Positions 55,670 through 64,000 of a DNA stretch of 64,000 bases are shown here, in pieces (position 1 is the first letter of the stretch; every line of letters begins with the position of its first letter). Location of the stretch: the NCBI RefSeq assembly GCF_009884975.1, contig NZ_CP041970.1, positions 310,001 through 374,000 of the forward strand, in the 5' to 3' direction. The position numbers and the translations under genes are program-made. Below the pieces are notes generated by a model, which made no database searches, was not told the DNA's origin, and was given only the letters and a program-made list of their open reading frames with translations. The DNA is from Acinetobacter dispersus. GTDB taxonomy: Bacteria; Pseudomonadota; Gammaproteobacteria; Pseudomonadales; Moraxellaceae.

Positions 55670-56860
55670 ATGAGTGAACAACAACAAAACAGCAGTCGTC
55701 CAATGAATGTAACTTATAAGGAACCTAAGTTACCTCGTTCGACACTCGTTGTTTGGATGATTGGGATTGGCTTACTTTCTCTCTTAATCTGGGCGTGGTT
55801 ATTTAATCTAGAAGAAGTTTCAACAGGTACTGGTAAGGTTATTCCATCTTCAAAAGAGCAAATTATTCAATCACTCGAAGGGGGAATTCTTACCAAGCTA
55901 GATGTGAATGAAGGAGATATCGTTGAAAAAGGGCAAGTCCTTGCACAGCTTGATCCTACTCGCCTTGCATCAAATGTTGGGGAATCTAAATCTTTATTAA
56001 TCTCTGCGCAGGCAACCGCAGCGCGTTTACGTGCTGAAGTAAATGGCACACCTTTAAGCTTCCCTGAAGAAGTTCAAAAAAATCCTAAGCTTGTACAGGA
56101 AGAGACGGCACTCTATGTATCACGCCGTGCCAATTTAGACCAGTCCATTGAGGGGTATGAACAGGCTGCTAAACTGGTAAGACAAGAGCTTGCGATGACT
56201 GAGCCATTGGTTGCAAAAGGAGCAGCCAGTGAGGTTGAAGTATTGCGTTTAAAGCGAGAAGCTAACGATTTAAACAATAAAATCAATGACACACGAAATC
56301 AATATTATGTAAAGGCTCGCGAAGAATTATCTAAGGCCAATACGGATATACAAACTCAGCAACAAGTGGTGAACGGTCGTAATGACAGCTTGTCACGTGC
56401 AGTATTTAAAGCGCCTGTACGTGGTGTCGTGAAAGAAATTGATGTCACAACATTAGGAGGGGTTATTCCTCAAAATGGTAAGCTCATGACGATTGTCCCT
56501 TTAGAGGATAAGTTGCTGATTGAAGCGCGTATTTCACCACGAGATATTGCTTTTATCCATCCAGGGCAAGAAGCCTTAGTCAAAATCACAGCCTATGATT
56601 ATTCTATTTATGGTGGTCTAAATGGTAAGGTTACTGTGATTTCACCAGATACCATTCGTGATGAGGTGAAGCAGGATCAATTCTATTATCGTGTCTATAT
56701 TCGTACTGACTCAGACCGTTTATACAACAAAGCCGGTAAAACTTTCAGCATTACCCCAGGTATGGTGGCAACTGTTGATATTCGTACTGGACAAAAAACC
56801 ATTATGGATTACTTGTTGAAACCGTTTAATAAAGCCAAAGAAGCTTTACGCGAACGCTAA
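55670..56860 (+). CDS. HlyD-family periplasmic adaptor of type I secretion
   Basis: A 396-aa membrane fusion protein. One membrane helix (LVVWMIGIGLLSLLIWAW) is followed by a lipoyl-like domain (IIQSLEGGILTKLDVNEGDI), a helical hairpin and the beta-barrel segment (FKAPVRGVVKEIDVTTLGGV). The C terminus is typical of HlyD/LapC. It links the ABC protein to the TolC-like channel. It starts 17 bp after the ABC gene and ends at a terminator, completing a three-gene operon. Confidence 0.93.
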   Translation: MSEQQQNSSRPMNVTYKEPKLPRSTLVVWMIGIGLLSLLIWAWLFNLEEVSTGTGKVIPSSKEQIIQSLEGGILTKLDVNEGDIVEKGQVLAQLDPTRLASNVGESKSLLISAQATAARLRAEVNGTPLSFPEEVQKNPKLVQEETALYVSRRANLDQSIEGYEQAAKLVRQELAMTEPLVAKGAASEVEVLRLKREANDLNNKINDTRNQYYVKAREELSKANTDIQTQQQVVNGRNDSLSRAVFKAPVRGVVKEIDVTTLGGVIPQNGKLMTIVPLEDKLLIEARISPRDIAFIHPGQEALVKITAYDYSIYGGLNGKVTVISPDTIRDEVKQDQFYYRVYIRTDSDRLYNKAGKTFSITPGMVATVDIRTGQKTIMDYLLKPFNKAKEALRER

Positions 56861-56872
56861 TTTACTGTTGAT

Positions 56873-56902
56873 AAAAAACCTCGCATCATGCGAGGTTTTT
56901 TA
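56873..56902 (+). terminator. intrinsic terminator after the HlyD-like gene
   Basis: AAAAAACCTCGCA pairs with TGCGAGGTTTTTT. Confidence 0.9.
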
Positions 56903-56952
56903 TTTGTGTTGTAAAAAGCTATAATCGTGTTTTAAATTTTTATTCATATTCT

Positions 56953-57555
56953 ATGCCATTCACCCTTGCCAGTTCGGTAACTTTTGAAGAAGATATTAAA
57001 AAAAGTCGCTTCCAAGCGATTGCAGCAGTTGTTGAAAATGAACAACAAGTGAAAAGTTTTTTAGAACAAAACAAGGACTTGTCCACCACGCATCAATGCT
57101 GGGCATGGAAGATCGGCCATCATGTTCGTTTTAATGATGATGGCGAACCTTCAGGAACAGCAGGGCGGCCAATACTTGCCACCATTGAAGGTAATGATTT
57201 AACCAATGTGATTGTATTGGTGAATCGTTGGTATGGTGGAATTAAACTGGGTACAGGTGGTTTGGTTCGTGCCTACGGTGGTTGCGCAGGACAATGTTTG
57301 CTCTTGGCAGAAAAAATCGAATTGATTGAAAAGAAAGAAATTCGTTTTGCGTGTTTGTTCAATGAATGGGCGATTATGCAATATGAGCTGATGCAGCAAC
57401 AGATCGAGTATCAAGAACAATATACCGAAACAGGTGTCGTGATTGAGGCACGAGTTCAAGTGCATCAAATTGAACCATTAAGGTTAAAACTGCAAGATGT
57501 GAGTAGAGGACGTGAGCAACTGAAAGTCCTAGAGGAACACGCACATGATGAATGA
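56953..57555 (+). CDS. YigZ/IMPACT-family protein
   Basis: A 200-aa protein of the YigZ (IMPACT) family. The N-terminal domain contains the diagnostic KKSRFQAIAA, HQCWAWKIG, NDDGEPSGTAGRPIL and VNRWYGGIKLGTGGLVRAYG segments; a smaller C-terminal domain follows. The eukaryotic IMPACT relative controls translation through GCN1; the bacterial function is not settled. It overlaps the next gene by 11 bases, so the two are translated together. Confidence 0.93.
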   Translation: MPFTLASSVTFEEDIKKSRFQAIAAVVENEQQVKSFLEQNKDLSTTHQCWAWKIGHHVRFNDDGEPSGTAGRPILATIEGNDLTNVIVLVNRWYGGIKLGTGGLVRAYGGCAGQCLLLAEKIELIEKKEIRFACLFNEWAIMQYELMQQQIEYQEQYTETGVVIEARVQVHQIEPLRLKLQDVSRGREQLKVLEEHAHDE

Positions 57556-58162
57556 TCCTTTATTAAAATACCGAGAGCAGCATAAGCAACGTTTGAACTA
57601 TATGCCGTGGCTATATTGGACTTTAAAACCCAAACATCGCGAATGGGCTGAAGCATGGCAAGCCGAGTACCAAGCCTATTTGATGGATATGGAAACGGTT
57701 GAAATCGGTCAAAACTGCTTTATTTCACCCTTGGCCCATATCTTTGCTGAACGTGGTCGCAAGATCAGTATCGGAGATAATACCTTTATTGCTGCAGATT
57801 GTACTTTGCATGGTCCTTTAGAAATTGGCAATGAAGTGGCAATTAACCATCATTGTATTTTAGATGGCGGTCGTAGCGGGATTAAGTTACATGATCAAGT
57901 TCGAATCGCGGCTTATAGTCATTTATATGCATTTGATCATGGCATGGAAATGGATCGTCCGATCTATCAACAACCCGTTACATCTAAAGGCATTGAGATT
58001 GGTCGAGATGTCTGGCTAGGAGCGCACGTTGGAATTAAAGATGGAATCAAAATTGGCGATCATGCTGTAGTGGGAATGAACAGTATGGTGACCAAAAATG
58101 TTGAGGATTATGCAGTGGTTGCAGGGAACCCCGCAAAATTAATTCGTTACCGAAGCGAATAA
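57545..58162 (+). CDS. hexapeptide-repeat acyltransferase
   Basis: A 205-aa protein with left-handed beta-helix hexapeptide repeats in about residues 60-190 (KISIGDNTFIAADCTLHGPL, then IEIGRDVWLGAHVGIKDGIK). The AYSHLYAFDHGMEM region holds the catalytic-type histidines of the xenobiotic/maltose O-acetyltransferase group. It may acetylate a sugar or a small molecule; the acceptor is unknown. The start ATG 57545 lies inside the yigZ stop region. It is the second gene of a two-gene unit. Confidence 0.85.
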   Translation: MMNDPLLKYREQHKQRLNYMPWLYWTLKPKHREWAEAWQAEYQAYLMDMETVEIGQNCFISPLAHIFAERGRKISIGDNTFIAADCTLHGPLEIGNEVAINHHCILDGGRSGIKLHDQVRIAAYSHLYAFDHGMEMDRPIYQQPVTSKGIEIGRDVWLGAHVGIKDGIKIGDHAVVGMNSMVTKNVEDYAVVAGNPAKLIRYRSE

Positions 58163-58268
58163 AAAAGTGTATGAGATTCGATACATAAATTTAACCCACC
58201 ATGCTTTTATCTATGTTAAGTTAAAAATAAGTAGAAGACCTAAGGTACATACCTAGAGAGAGGCGAAA

Positions 58269-59111
58269 ATGAACCGTGTAATTGCATGTATTGATTCTTC
58301 ACCCTGCATTGATGCTGTTGCGGAAGCAGCAGTATGGGTTGCGAAACAAACGCAAAGAGAGTTGGTACTGTTGCAAATCTTGGACTATTACCCAGCTAGT
58401 TATCATTTAGGTGAAATCAGTGGCGTGATTGGCTTTGAAAGCAATGCCATGCTGCTCAAAGAACTTGCAGAGCTAGAACAGAAACAAAGTGAGCTAGCGC
58501 TCGATTATAGTAATAATTTACTCAAACACATTTCCGAACTGATTGAAAAACAATACGGCCTAACGAGCACCAAAATTCAGGAAAAAGGCGATTTTCTGGA
58601 ACAAAGCTTTAATCTTCTCAATGAAAATGATGTGGTGATTATCGGTCGAGTGGGTGAGCGAGCTGCTGAGAAGAATAAGCCGATTGGCAGTAATGTTGAA
58701 AACTTTATTCGTGGTGCAAATTGTACGGTTATTACCGTTGGGGAACATTTCCAGCCACCAAAACGCTTTATCTTTGCTTATGAATATTCACCGACCTGCC
58801 AAAAGATGTTGCAACGTATTGCACAAAGTGATTTGTTGAAAACATTACAATGCCATTTGCTTTATGTAGGTGATCACCCAGAAATGTTGGCTGAACCTGA
58901 AAAGTATCTCACTGATGCAGGTCTGGAAGTGGTTTCAGTCTATCGTTATGGTGATGTGGCACAAAATATTCTTGAATATCAAAGAGAACATGATATTCAA
59001 TTGATTGTACTGGGTGCATTTAGCCACAGTAAAATTCACCAATTCTTCTTGGGCAGTATCACCACAACGATCTTCCGAAATGCAAATGTTCCACTATTAG
59101 TTGCTAAGTGA
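58269..59111 (+). CDS. tandem universal stress protein
   Basis: A 280-aa protein with two UspA domains, the first at about residues 1-145 and the second at about 155-280. The second ends in GAFSHSKIHQFFLGSITTTI, which matches the ATP-binding GxxGxxxxxFxxGSVxxx region of the Usp family. Tandem Usp proteins aid survival in stasis and stress. GAGAGG is in place before ATG 58269. It is transcribed alone. Confidence 0.9.
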   Translation: MNRVIACIDSSPCIDAVAEAAVWVAKQTQRELVLLQILDYYPASYHLGEISGVIGFESNAMLLKELAELEQKQSELALDYSNNLLKHISELIEKQYGLTSTKIQEKGDFLEQSFNLLNENDVVIIGRVGERAAEKNKPIGSNVENFIRGANCTVITVGEHFQPPKRFIFAYEYSPTCQKMLQRIAQSDLLKTLQCHLLYVGDHPEMLAEPEKYLTDAGLEVVSVYRYGDVAQNILEYQREHDIQLIVLGAFSHSKIHQFFLGSITTTIFRNANVPLLVAK

Positions 59112-59230
59112 TTCATTTTATTCCATATAGTTATCCGCAATTCCTGTGGATAACTGTATGGAAAAGCACTGGAGATAAATATAATTTGTTGATATTACAC
59201 AACTAAATTAAATAGGTTGTTTTTTAATCT

Positions 59231-59899
59231 CTATTTTACGATCGCAATGGCAAAACCATCATGGCCTTTTGAACCAACCGTTTGCAAAGCCGTGCAAGAA
59301 AGCAGCTGAGGATGATCTTTCAAAGCGGTGAATGCTTCACGGATTCCTTCGATACTTGGTTTCTTATTATTTTCATCAATGATCGCACCTGCACGAATCA
59401 CATTGTCTAATACAATGATTGTGCCTGGATGAGACAGTTTCAGACTGAGTTCAAAATATTCTCGGTAGCTTTGCTTATCGGCATCAATAAATATCAAATC
59501 AAATGCTTCGCTGCCTTCAGCAATCAGCTGATTCATGATATCTGCACCACGGCCTTTTTTGAGTTCGATGTTGGTCGGCATATTGGCATAATCAATATTT
59601 TCCTGCGCAATGATGACGTGAGTATCACGTCCTTCAACCGTCAGTAGATAGCCATCTTCAGGAAGGGCTTTGGCAAGCCAAATGGTACTATATGCACCGA
59701 ATGTACCGAGTTCTAATACGCGTTTGCATTGATTCATCTGAATCAACATTTGCAAAAACATGCCTTGATTAGGTGCAACAGCCAAATGATTAGAAAAGCC
59801 CTGAGTATCAGTATTGTCTAACGCATGTTGAAGCCTTGGGTCTGTGGGAATTAAATGTGAATTGATATAGTCATCAATCTCGGTCCACATCTGTTGCAT
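59231..59899 (-). CDS. class I SAM-dependent O-methyltransferase
   Basis: A 222-aa enzyme of the catechol/caffeoyl-CoA O-methyltransferase type. The SAM-binding motif is VLELGTFGAYSTIWLAKALP (near residue 65), and the metal-binding segment is FDLIFIDADKQSYREYF, with TIIVLDNVIRAGAI after it. It methylates an unknown small acceptor. The start at ATG 59899 is preferred over the TTG two codons upstream. It is transcribed alone. Confidence 0.88.
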   Translation of the reverse strand: MQQMWTEIDDYINSHLIPTDPRLQHALDNTDTQGFSNHLAVAPNQGMFLQMLIQMNQCKRVLELGTFGAYSTIWLAKALPEDGYLLTVEGRDTHVIIAQENIDYANMPTNIELKKGRGADIMNQLIAEGSEAFDLIFIDADKQSYREYFELSLKLSHPGTIIVLDNVIRAGAIIDENNKKPSIEGIREAFTALKDHPQLLSCTALQTVGSKGHDGFAIAIVK

Positions 59900-59991
59900 A
59901 ATCAAGTTTACCTACGAATCTGTTAGCTGCATTTTAAACATTTATGCTCAGAGTGCAATTTGATTGCTGTATGAATCATCATCATGAAACA

Positions 59992-60018
59992 AAAAAGAGA
60001 TCATTTAGATCTCTTTTT
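59992..60018 (-). terminator. terminator after the M15 peptidase-like gene
   Basis: AAAAAGAGATC (59992-60002) pairs with GATCTCTTTTT (60008-60018). Confidence 0.85.
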
Positions 60019-60033
60019 ATGGTGATATCTGTT

Positions 60034-60747
60034 TTAGAAATTACACATTGAACTGTTTCGAGTAAGGTCTGGCCCCCAAGTCCGATAGCCTTGGCTATCA
60101 ATATGAATTTGACCAGAACTATATAAACCAATACCTAAATCTAGGCTTTGACCATGTTGTGCCCAGAATTGGCATAACTTGAATTTTGTTTGTTCAATAA
60201 AAGCATAGTCTTGTGGCTGAGGATATTCTGGCCCGATGCGGAAATCAATGGCCGAGTTGAATAAGTGCTTTGAAGAACCTGCACCACCAGCACATTGATT
60301 CAATGGCAAATCACGATAGACTGAAGTAACTTCAAAATCCGTTAAGACTTTTGCTGCGACAAGATATTTAAAGACACGTAAGGTTGGAAGGGCATTTCCC
60401 CATAACTCACGGTTAGGCACCATATATTCTGAACGACCGCATTTTTGCCAGTCGCGTGCAGTACGTAGCAACTCAAAACTTGGAACAATATGGGCTACAT
60501 TATTACGGTTTAGGAATTGCTCGTATTCACGGACACGTGCATAGTTGTCGCCTTGATTGAGCCATTGGCGGTAAGAGGCTGGTTCAACTTTATTGGGAAT
60601 TGGGCGTGTAAAAGTGACTTGTTCTTGTGGGATATAAATTCTTTTACCTTGGTTTTGATTTACTTTTGTTGTGGAGCTGGTACAACCCACCATCATCACA
60701 GGGATGATAAATAATGATAATAGACCCTGTAATTTATTTCGCATCAT
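60034..60747 (-). CDS. M15-like peptidase domain lipoprotein
   Basis: A 237-aa lipoprotein with a signal peptide and a lipobox (MMVGC). The C-terminal domain has the zinc-peptidase M15 pattern: SVYRDLPLNQC with SSKHLFNSAIDFRI (His and Asp ligands) and GQIHIDSQGYRTWG (His ligand and active-site Asp). It resembles the YcbK-like D,D-carboxypeptidase group that trims peptidoglycan. The start is ATG 60747 (or 60744). Monocistronic. Its cell-wall role is inferred from the family. Confidence 0.83.
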   Translation of the reverse strand: MMRNKLQGLLSLFIIPVMMVGCTSSTTKVNQNQGKRIYIPQEQVTFTRPIPNKVEPASYRQWLNQGDNYARVREYEQFLNRNNVAHIVPSFELLRTARDWQKCGRSEYMVPNRELWGNALPTLRVFKYLVAAKVLTDFEVTSVYRDLPLNQCAGGAGSSKHLFNSAIDFRIGPEYPQPQDYAFIEQTKFKLCQFWAQHGQSLDLGIGLYSSGQIHIDSQGYRTWGPDLTRNSSMCNF

Positions 60748-60840
60748 AAAAAGGCAGTTCAAATCTGTAGGCGTATTATTTTAATGCAAAATAGCGCATG
60801 AATAATGATGTAATTGCAAAGAAATGTGTGATTCAGGTAT

Positions 60841-60867
60841 AAAAAAGGCCAGTATTACTGGCCTTTT
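60841..60867 (-). terminator. terminator after fdxA
   Basis: AAAAAAGGCCAGTA pairs with TACTGGCCTTTT (through a short loop). Confidence 0.85.
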
Positions 60868-60870
60868 CAA

Positions 60871-61200
60871 TTATTTTTCTAAATATTGTAGTTTGTCTGG
60901 TTTGCCATTCCAATCTTCACGGTCAGCTGGTTGTTCACCAATTTGCGTGATGTTATTACCCGCCCATTTTTCTGATAATTCAGCATTGAGCTCGATAAAG
61001 ACTTCTTGACCTTCTGGTAATTCATCTTCAGAGAAGATTGCATTTGCAGGGCATTCAGGCTCGCAGAGTGCACAATCAATACATTCATCTGGATTGATTA
61101 CAAGGAAGTTAGGACCTTCGTAGAAGCAGTCAACAGGACAAACTTCAACACAATCTTGATATTTACATTTAATACAATTTTCAGTGACAACGAAGGTCAT
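60871..61200 (-). CDS. fdxA: 7Fe ferredoxin
   Basis: A 109-aa ferredoxin with one [3Fe-4S] and one [4Fe-4S] cluster. The cysteines are in [17 protein letters not shown] (with the altered CxxC that gives the 3Fe cluster) and [12 protein letters not shown]. The C-terminal tail of about 40 residues is typical of the Azotobacter-type FdxA. It lies close to mutS on the same strand, as in Pseudomonas and relatives. It is cytosolic and its electron partner is unknown. Confidence 0.95.
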   Translation of the reverse strand: MTFVVTENCIKCKYQDCVEVCPVDCFYEGPNFLVINPDECIDCALCEPECPANAIFSEDELPEGQEVFIELNAELSEKWAGNNITQIGEQPADREDWNGKPDKLQYLEK

Positions 61201-61359
61201 GGCGGCAGCTACCTAAAAAATATGGTTTTCATCTTCAATGGTGTATTTTAGGCAAAAAAGACCGACATAAACAATTCCTTTTATTGATATTTATTATTCG
61301 TATCAATGAAATGGACTTATTTATATGACTTTTGTTGATAATAACTCTCAAAAACAGAC

Positions 61360-61536
61360 TTAATGACTCGATTTATGTTTCTTTTTTAAGCCGCCACCAT
61401 CTTGTTTATTGACGGTTGCCCAAGCAATACGTTCAGCCTCTTCTTGAGAGTGACCTTGCTCCAATTCACTTTCCTCAATGTGCTTCGCTTGCCTTTTCTG
61501 TTTTGCTGTATAAGCAGATTTATCACCACGAGACAT
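61360..61536 (-). CDS. 58-aa conserved basic protein, often mislabelled plasmid stabilization
   Basis: A 58-aa protein beginning MSRGDKSAYTAKQKRQAKHI, with SQEEAERIAWATVNKQDGGG near the middle and a lysine-rich end. This pattern belongs to a widespread small family commonly labelled plasmid stabilization protein, though these are chromosomal genes of unknown role. It lies between fdxA and mutS on the same strand. The start ATG 61536 has GAGGAAAA just upstream. Confidence 0.75.
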   Translation of the reverse strand: MSRGDKSAYTAKQKRQAKHIEESELEQGHSQEEAERIAWATVNKQDGGGLKKKHKSSH

Positions 61537-61633
61537 GATTTTTTCCTCTACATCTATCGTTTTGATACAGGAATAGCATGGTTGTCAGGGTGAGTCGGTG
61601 AGCAATTGTTCCTTTTAAGAGCAGCTATGTAAA

Positions 61634-61665
61634 GAAGCTCTATCATTCATGATAGAGCTTCTTCG
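61634..61665 (-). terminator. hairpin after mutS
   Basis: AAGAAGCTCTATCAT (61634-61648) pairs perfectly with ATGATAGAGCTTCTT (61651-61665). The T run is short, so efficiency is uncertain. Confidence 0.65.
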
Positions 61666-61671
61666 GGTAGA

Positions 61672-64000
61672 TCAACTTTCAAGTGTTTGAGTTGTCTTAT
61701 ATAAAGCTTTCAATTGATAAAGTTGTTCAAGTGCCTGACGTGGTGTCAGGTCATCTACATCAATATTTTGTAACAACTCTAATGCAGGAGATTTTGCTTC
61801 AACCTCAATCACTTTCTCAACGACTTGAGTTTCGATCTCATGTTCAACAGCACTAAACAAATCATTCTGCACGCTACTTTGCAAATGTTGATGCTGTTGT
61901 TTTTCCAGAATCTTCAAGCGTTTTTGTGCTTCTTTAATCACGTTGGCAGGGATACCAGCTAATTTGGCAACCTGTAAACCATGACTTTGGCTGGCTGGGC
62001 CATGTTGAACTTTATGCAGCAAAATTAAATTGCCATTGAGTTCTTGTGCGGTAACATGATAATTATCAATGCCCGCTTCGCTACCCAATTCAGTCAACTC
62101 AAAGTAATGTGTTGCGAATAGGCACAGGCATTTCACTCGTTTGGTTAAATCAACCACACAGGCCCAAGCCAAAGAAAGACCGTCATAAGTACTGGTACCA
62201 CGACCAACCTCATCCATCAGCACTAAAGACTGACTGGTGGCATGGTGCAGGATCTGAGACGTTTCAGTCATTTCCACCATAAAGGTTGATTTGCCTGTTG
62301 ATAAATCATCAGCAGAACCAATACGAGTAAAGATACGGTCAATCGAACCTAGTTTTGCCGATTTAGCGGGTACAAAACTACCGCAATACGCAAGCAGACT
62401 AATCAAGGCCGTCTGACGCATAAAGGTCGATTTACCGCCCATGTTTGGCCCTGTAATAATCGCCATACGATGTTGGCTATCCAGGAAGGTATCATTCGGT
62501 GTAAAAGGCGCCTTATTTAAAGCTTCAACAACAGGGTGGCGACCTGCCTGAATTTTGATACTGGTTTCAGGCGTATATTCAGGTCTAGCCCAATTGTTAA
62601 GTCGAGCTTGATGTGCAAAGTTTGCAAGCACATCAATATAGGCAATTGCAGCACTCATCATCTGTAAATGCGCAATGTTTTGACGCAATTCATCGAGTAA
62701 TGATTCAAACAAAAGCTTTTCACGGGCTAGGGCACGTGACTCGCTAGAAAGAACCTTATCTTCAAAGCCTTTCAGTTCTGGCGTGATATAACGCTCTGCA
62801 TTTTTGAGGGTTTGACGACGAATATAGTCGGCTGGTGCTTGTTCTGCCTGCGCACGGGTGAGTTCAATATAATAACCGCTGACACGGTTGTATCCGATTT
62901 TCAGGGTATTGATCCCAGTACGTTCACGTTCTTTTATTTCCAAGTCAATCAGGAATTGTCCCGCATGATCACGGATTTTACGTAACTCATCCAGTTCATC
63001 ATCATAACCTTCTGCAATTACATTGCCATCACGTAGTAATACGGGTGGACTTTCAACAATTGCAGCCATCAAATGTTGATGCAGGCTCTTAAAGTCGCCA
63101 AGCTCTTCATCTAATTGAACTAATAACTTAGATTGCTGGGTTTTTAAAACAGGATCTAAGGTGTGGCGTAGGAAAGGGATTTGTGCACAAGCTTGACGCA
63201 GTTGTACCAAATCTCGTGGACGAGCACTGCCGAGCGCAACACGACTCAGCACACGTTCAATATCGCCAATCTCTTTTAAAACTAGACGAAGCGGTGATTC
63301 ATGATAGCCCTTTAACAGTTGTTCGGTTGCATCAAGGCGCGCATCTAAAACAGCCGTGTCACGAATAGGCTGCATTAACGTGCGGCTTAGTAAGCGTCCG
63401 CCCATGGCAGTTTGGCAGTCATTAATCAATTGGAACAGCGATGTACCATGATCAAACAACGGTTCAATAATTTCTAAATTGCGACGCGTGATTGGATCAA
63501 GTGCAATGAAGTCTGTACTTTGTTCAATTTGAATGGAACGAATATGCGGTAAAGCTGTTTTTTGGGTTTCTTTCGCATAGTGAATCAATGCCGCGGCAGC
63601 AGCTCTCGCGAGTGGAATCGGATCTAGTCCAAACCCAGATAATGTTGAAACACTCAACTGATCGCACAACGTTTTTTGCGCATTATTTAAATTAAAATCA
63701 ACGTTTGGACGTTTGGTGATTGGACAGTCCAGATTTTTCTTAATCTGTTCAATAATATTTTTATCAATAAGATCTTCGTCAATGAGGATTTCGCTTGGCA
63801 TTAAACGCGCCAGCTCTATTGCAAGTTGTTCCGGTTTATAGTCTTGTTGTTGAACTTTAAAAATACCTGCGCTCAAGTCGAGCAAAGCAAAACCAATTTG
63901 ATTTTGTTGAATACACAGAGCGACTAGATTTGACGATTGATAGCTGCCAAGTAAGGCATCATCGGTTAAGGTTCCTGGCGTTAAAATACGGACAACTTTA
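61672..64000 (-). CDS. mutS: DNA mismatch repair protein MutS, N terminus outside the window
   Basis: About 776 codons of the mismatch-recognition ATPase; the reading frame is open to the window end, so the N-terminal mismatch-binding part is incomplete. Visible are the connector and lever domains, the clamp (about 61672 side upstream), Walker [15 protein letters not shown], the [20 protein letters not shown] signature, Walker [12 protein letters not shown] and SLAWACV, and [11 protein letters not shown]. The C-terminal tail holds the dimerisation segment. It is the first gene of a mutS - 58-aa protein - fdxA stretch on the minus strand. Confidence 0.97.
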   Translation of the reverse strand, partial: KVVRILTPGTLTDDALLGSYQSSNLVALCIQQNQIGFALLDLSAGIFKVQQQDYKPEQLAIELARLMPSEILIDEDLIDKNIIEQIKKNLDCPITKRPNVDFNLNNAQKTLCDQLSVSTLSGFGLDPIPLARAAAAALIHYAKETQKTALPHIRSIQIEQSTDFIALDPITRRNLEIIEPLFDHGTSLFQLINDCQTAMGGRLLSRTLMQPIRDTAVLDARLDATEQLLKGYHESPLRLVLKEIGDIERVLSRVALGSARPRDLVQLRQACAQIPFLRHTLDPVLKTQQSKLLVQLDEELGDFKSLHQHLMAAIVESPPVLLRDGNVIAEGYDDELDELRKIRDHAGQFLIDLEIKERERTGINTLKIGYNRVSGYYIELTRAQAEQAPADYIRRQTLKNAERYITPELKGFEDKVLSSESRALAREKLLFESLLDELRQNIAHLQMMSAAIAYIDVLANFAHQARLNNWARPEYTPETSIKIQAGRHPVVEALNKAPFTPNDTFLDSQHRMAIITGPNMGGKSTFMRQTALISLLAYCGSFVPAKSAKLGSIDRIFTRIGSADDLSTGKSTFMVEMTETSQILHHATSQSLVLMDEVGRGTSTYDGLSLAWACVVDLTKRVKCLCLFATHYFELTELGSEAGIDNYHVTAQELNGNLILLHKVQHGPASQSHGLQVAKLAGIPANVIKEAQKRLKILEKQQHQHLQSSVQNDLFSAVEHEIETQVVEKVIEVEAKSPALELLQNIDVDDLTPRQALEQLYQLKALYKTTQTLES

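Noticed and set aside
59129..59155. Inverted pair of DnaA-box-like sequences (TTATCCGCA and TGTGGATAA) after the universal stress gene
   Set aside because: Only two boxes, one imperfect, and no dnaA, gidA or AT-rich unwinding region nearby. The arms (AGTTATCC/GGATAACT) are better read as a simple intergenic hairpin.
61284..61308. Inverted repeat ATTGATA/TATCAAT with an 11-bp spacer upstream of fdxA
   Set aside because: The spacing is too wide for an FNR site, and no other support for a regulator was visible, so I do not list it as a feature.

Overview
The window is a stretch of chromosome from a low-GC gammaproteobacterium, almost certainly an Acinetobacter species (Moraxellaceae). The best marker is the rubA-rubB-esterase-oxyR cluster (12466-15836), the alkane-hydroxylation electron-transfer operon described in Acinetobacter. 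The long GapB-type GAPDH, the long-form isocitrate lyase, the Acinetobacter-style CysS and the overall base composition agree with this. I see no prophage, insertion sequence, integron, CRISPR array or defence island; this is mostly core genome. Genes at both ends are cut by the window: uvrB (3' end only) and mutS (5' end missing).

Layout. 1-2300: uvrB end, a lipocalin, a RarD-like permease, a small membrane protein. 2.6-6.9 kb: GAPDH, two tandem membrane-anchored repeat proteins, and a broken unknown gene with two compensating frameshifts. 7-12.4 kb: obgE-proB, a HAD phosphatase overlapping a DUF1615 lipoprotein, dusB. 12.4-15.9 kb: oxyR, esterase, rubredoxin reductase and rubredoxin. 16-20.5 kb: SRPBCC protein, lysS, DUF2059 protein, Wzi-like outer-membrane protein. 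20.5-23.4 kb: cysD-cysN sulfate activation, with a possible leader peptide and an upstream inverted repeat. 23.5-27 kb: unknown small proteins, a DUF2239 protein and a CorC/HlyC-type transporter. 27-30.3 kb: a LysR regulator divergent from aceA. 30.5-32 kb: Fe-SOD and Mn-SOD side by side, the Mn enzyme with a Fur-box-like site. 32.3-36.8 kb: Nif3 protein, DegS-like protease, MFS pump with a hidden 44-aa membrane ORF and a divergent TetR regulator. 36.9-41 kb: porin, frameshifted NarK-like nitrate transporter, OmpW-family protein. 41-44.5 kb: map, rpsB-tsf, NlpE-like lipoprotein. 44.6-48 kb: a second L36 gene (rpmJ2) behind a Zur-box-like site, tRNA-Gly, cysS and an NCS1 permease. 48.3-51.7 kb: kdsD-kdsC-lptC-lptA-lptB for Kdo synthesis and LPS/LOS transport. 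52-56.9 kb: a three-gene type I secretion system without a local substrate. 57-64 kb: YigZ, acetyltransferase, universal stress protein, O-methyltransferase, M15 peptidase-like lipoprotein, fdxA, a 58-aa conserved protein, and mutS.

Several functions fit together. Metal and oxidative-stress themes recur: OxyR, two SODs with opposite metals, a Fur-like site, a zinc-independent L36 with a Zur-like site, and ferredoxin. Envelope functions also recur: LPS transport, Wzi, porins, OmpW, NlpE, DegS and type I secretion. I found no convincing new multi-gene system. The most useful unexplained items are the tandem repeat proteins (4261-5684), the hidden small ORFs at 34682-34816 and 20702-20800, the Zur-like site at rpmJ2, the hairpin arms around the lipocalin ribosome binding site, and the two frameshifted genes.
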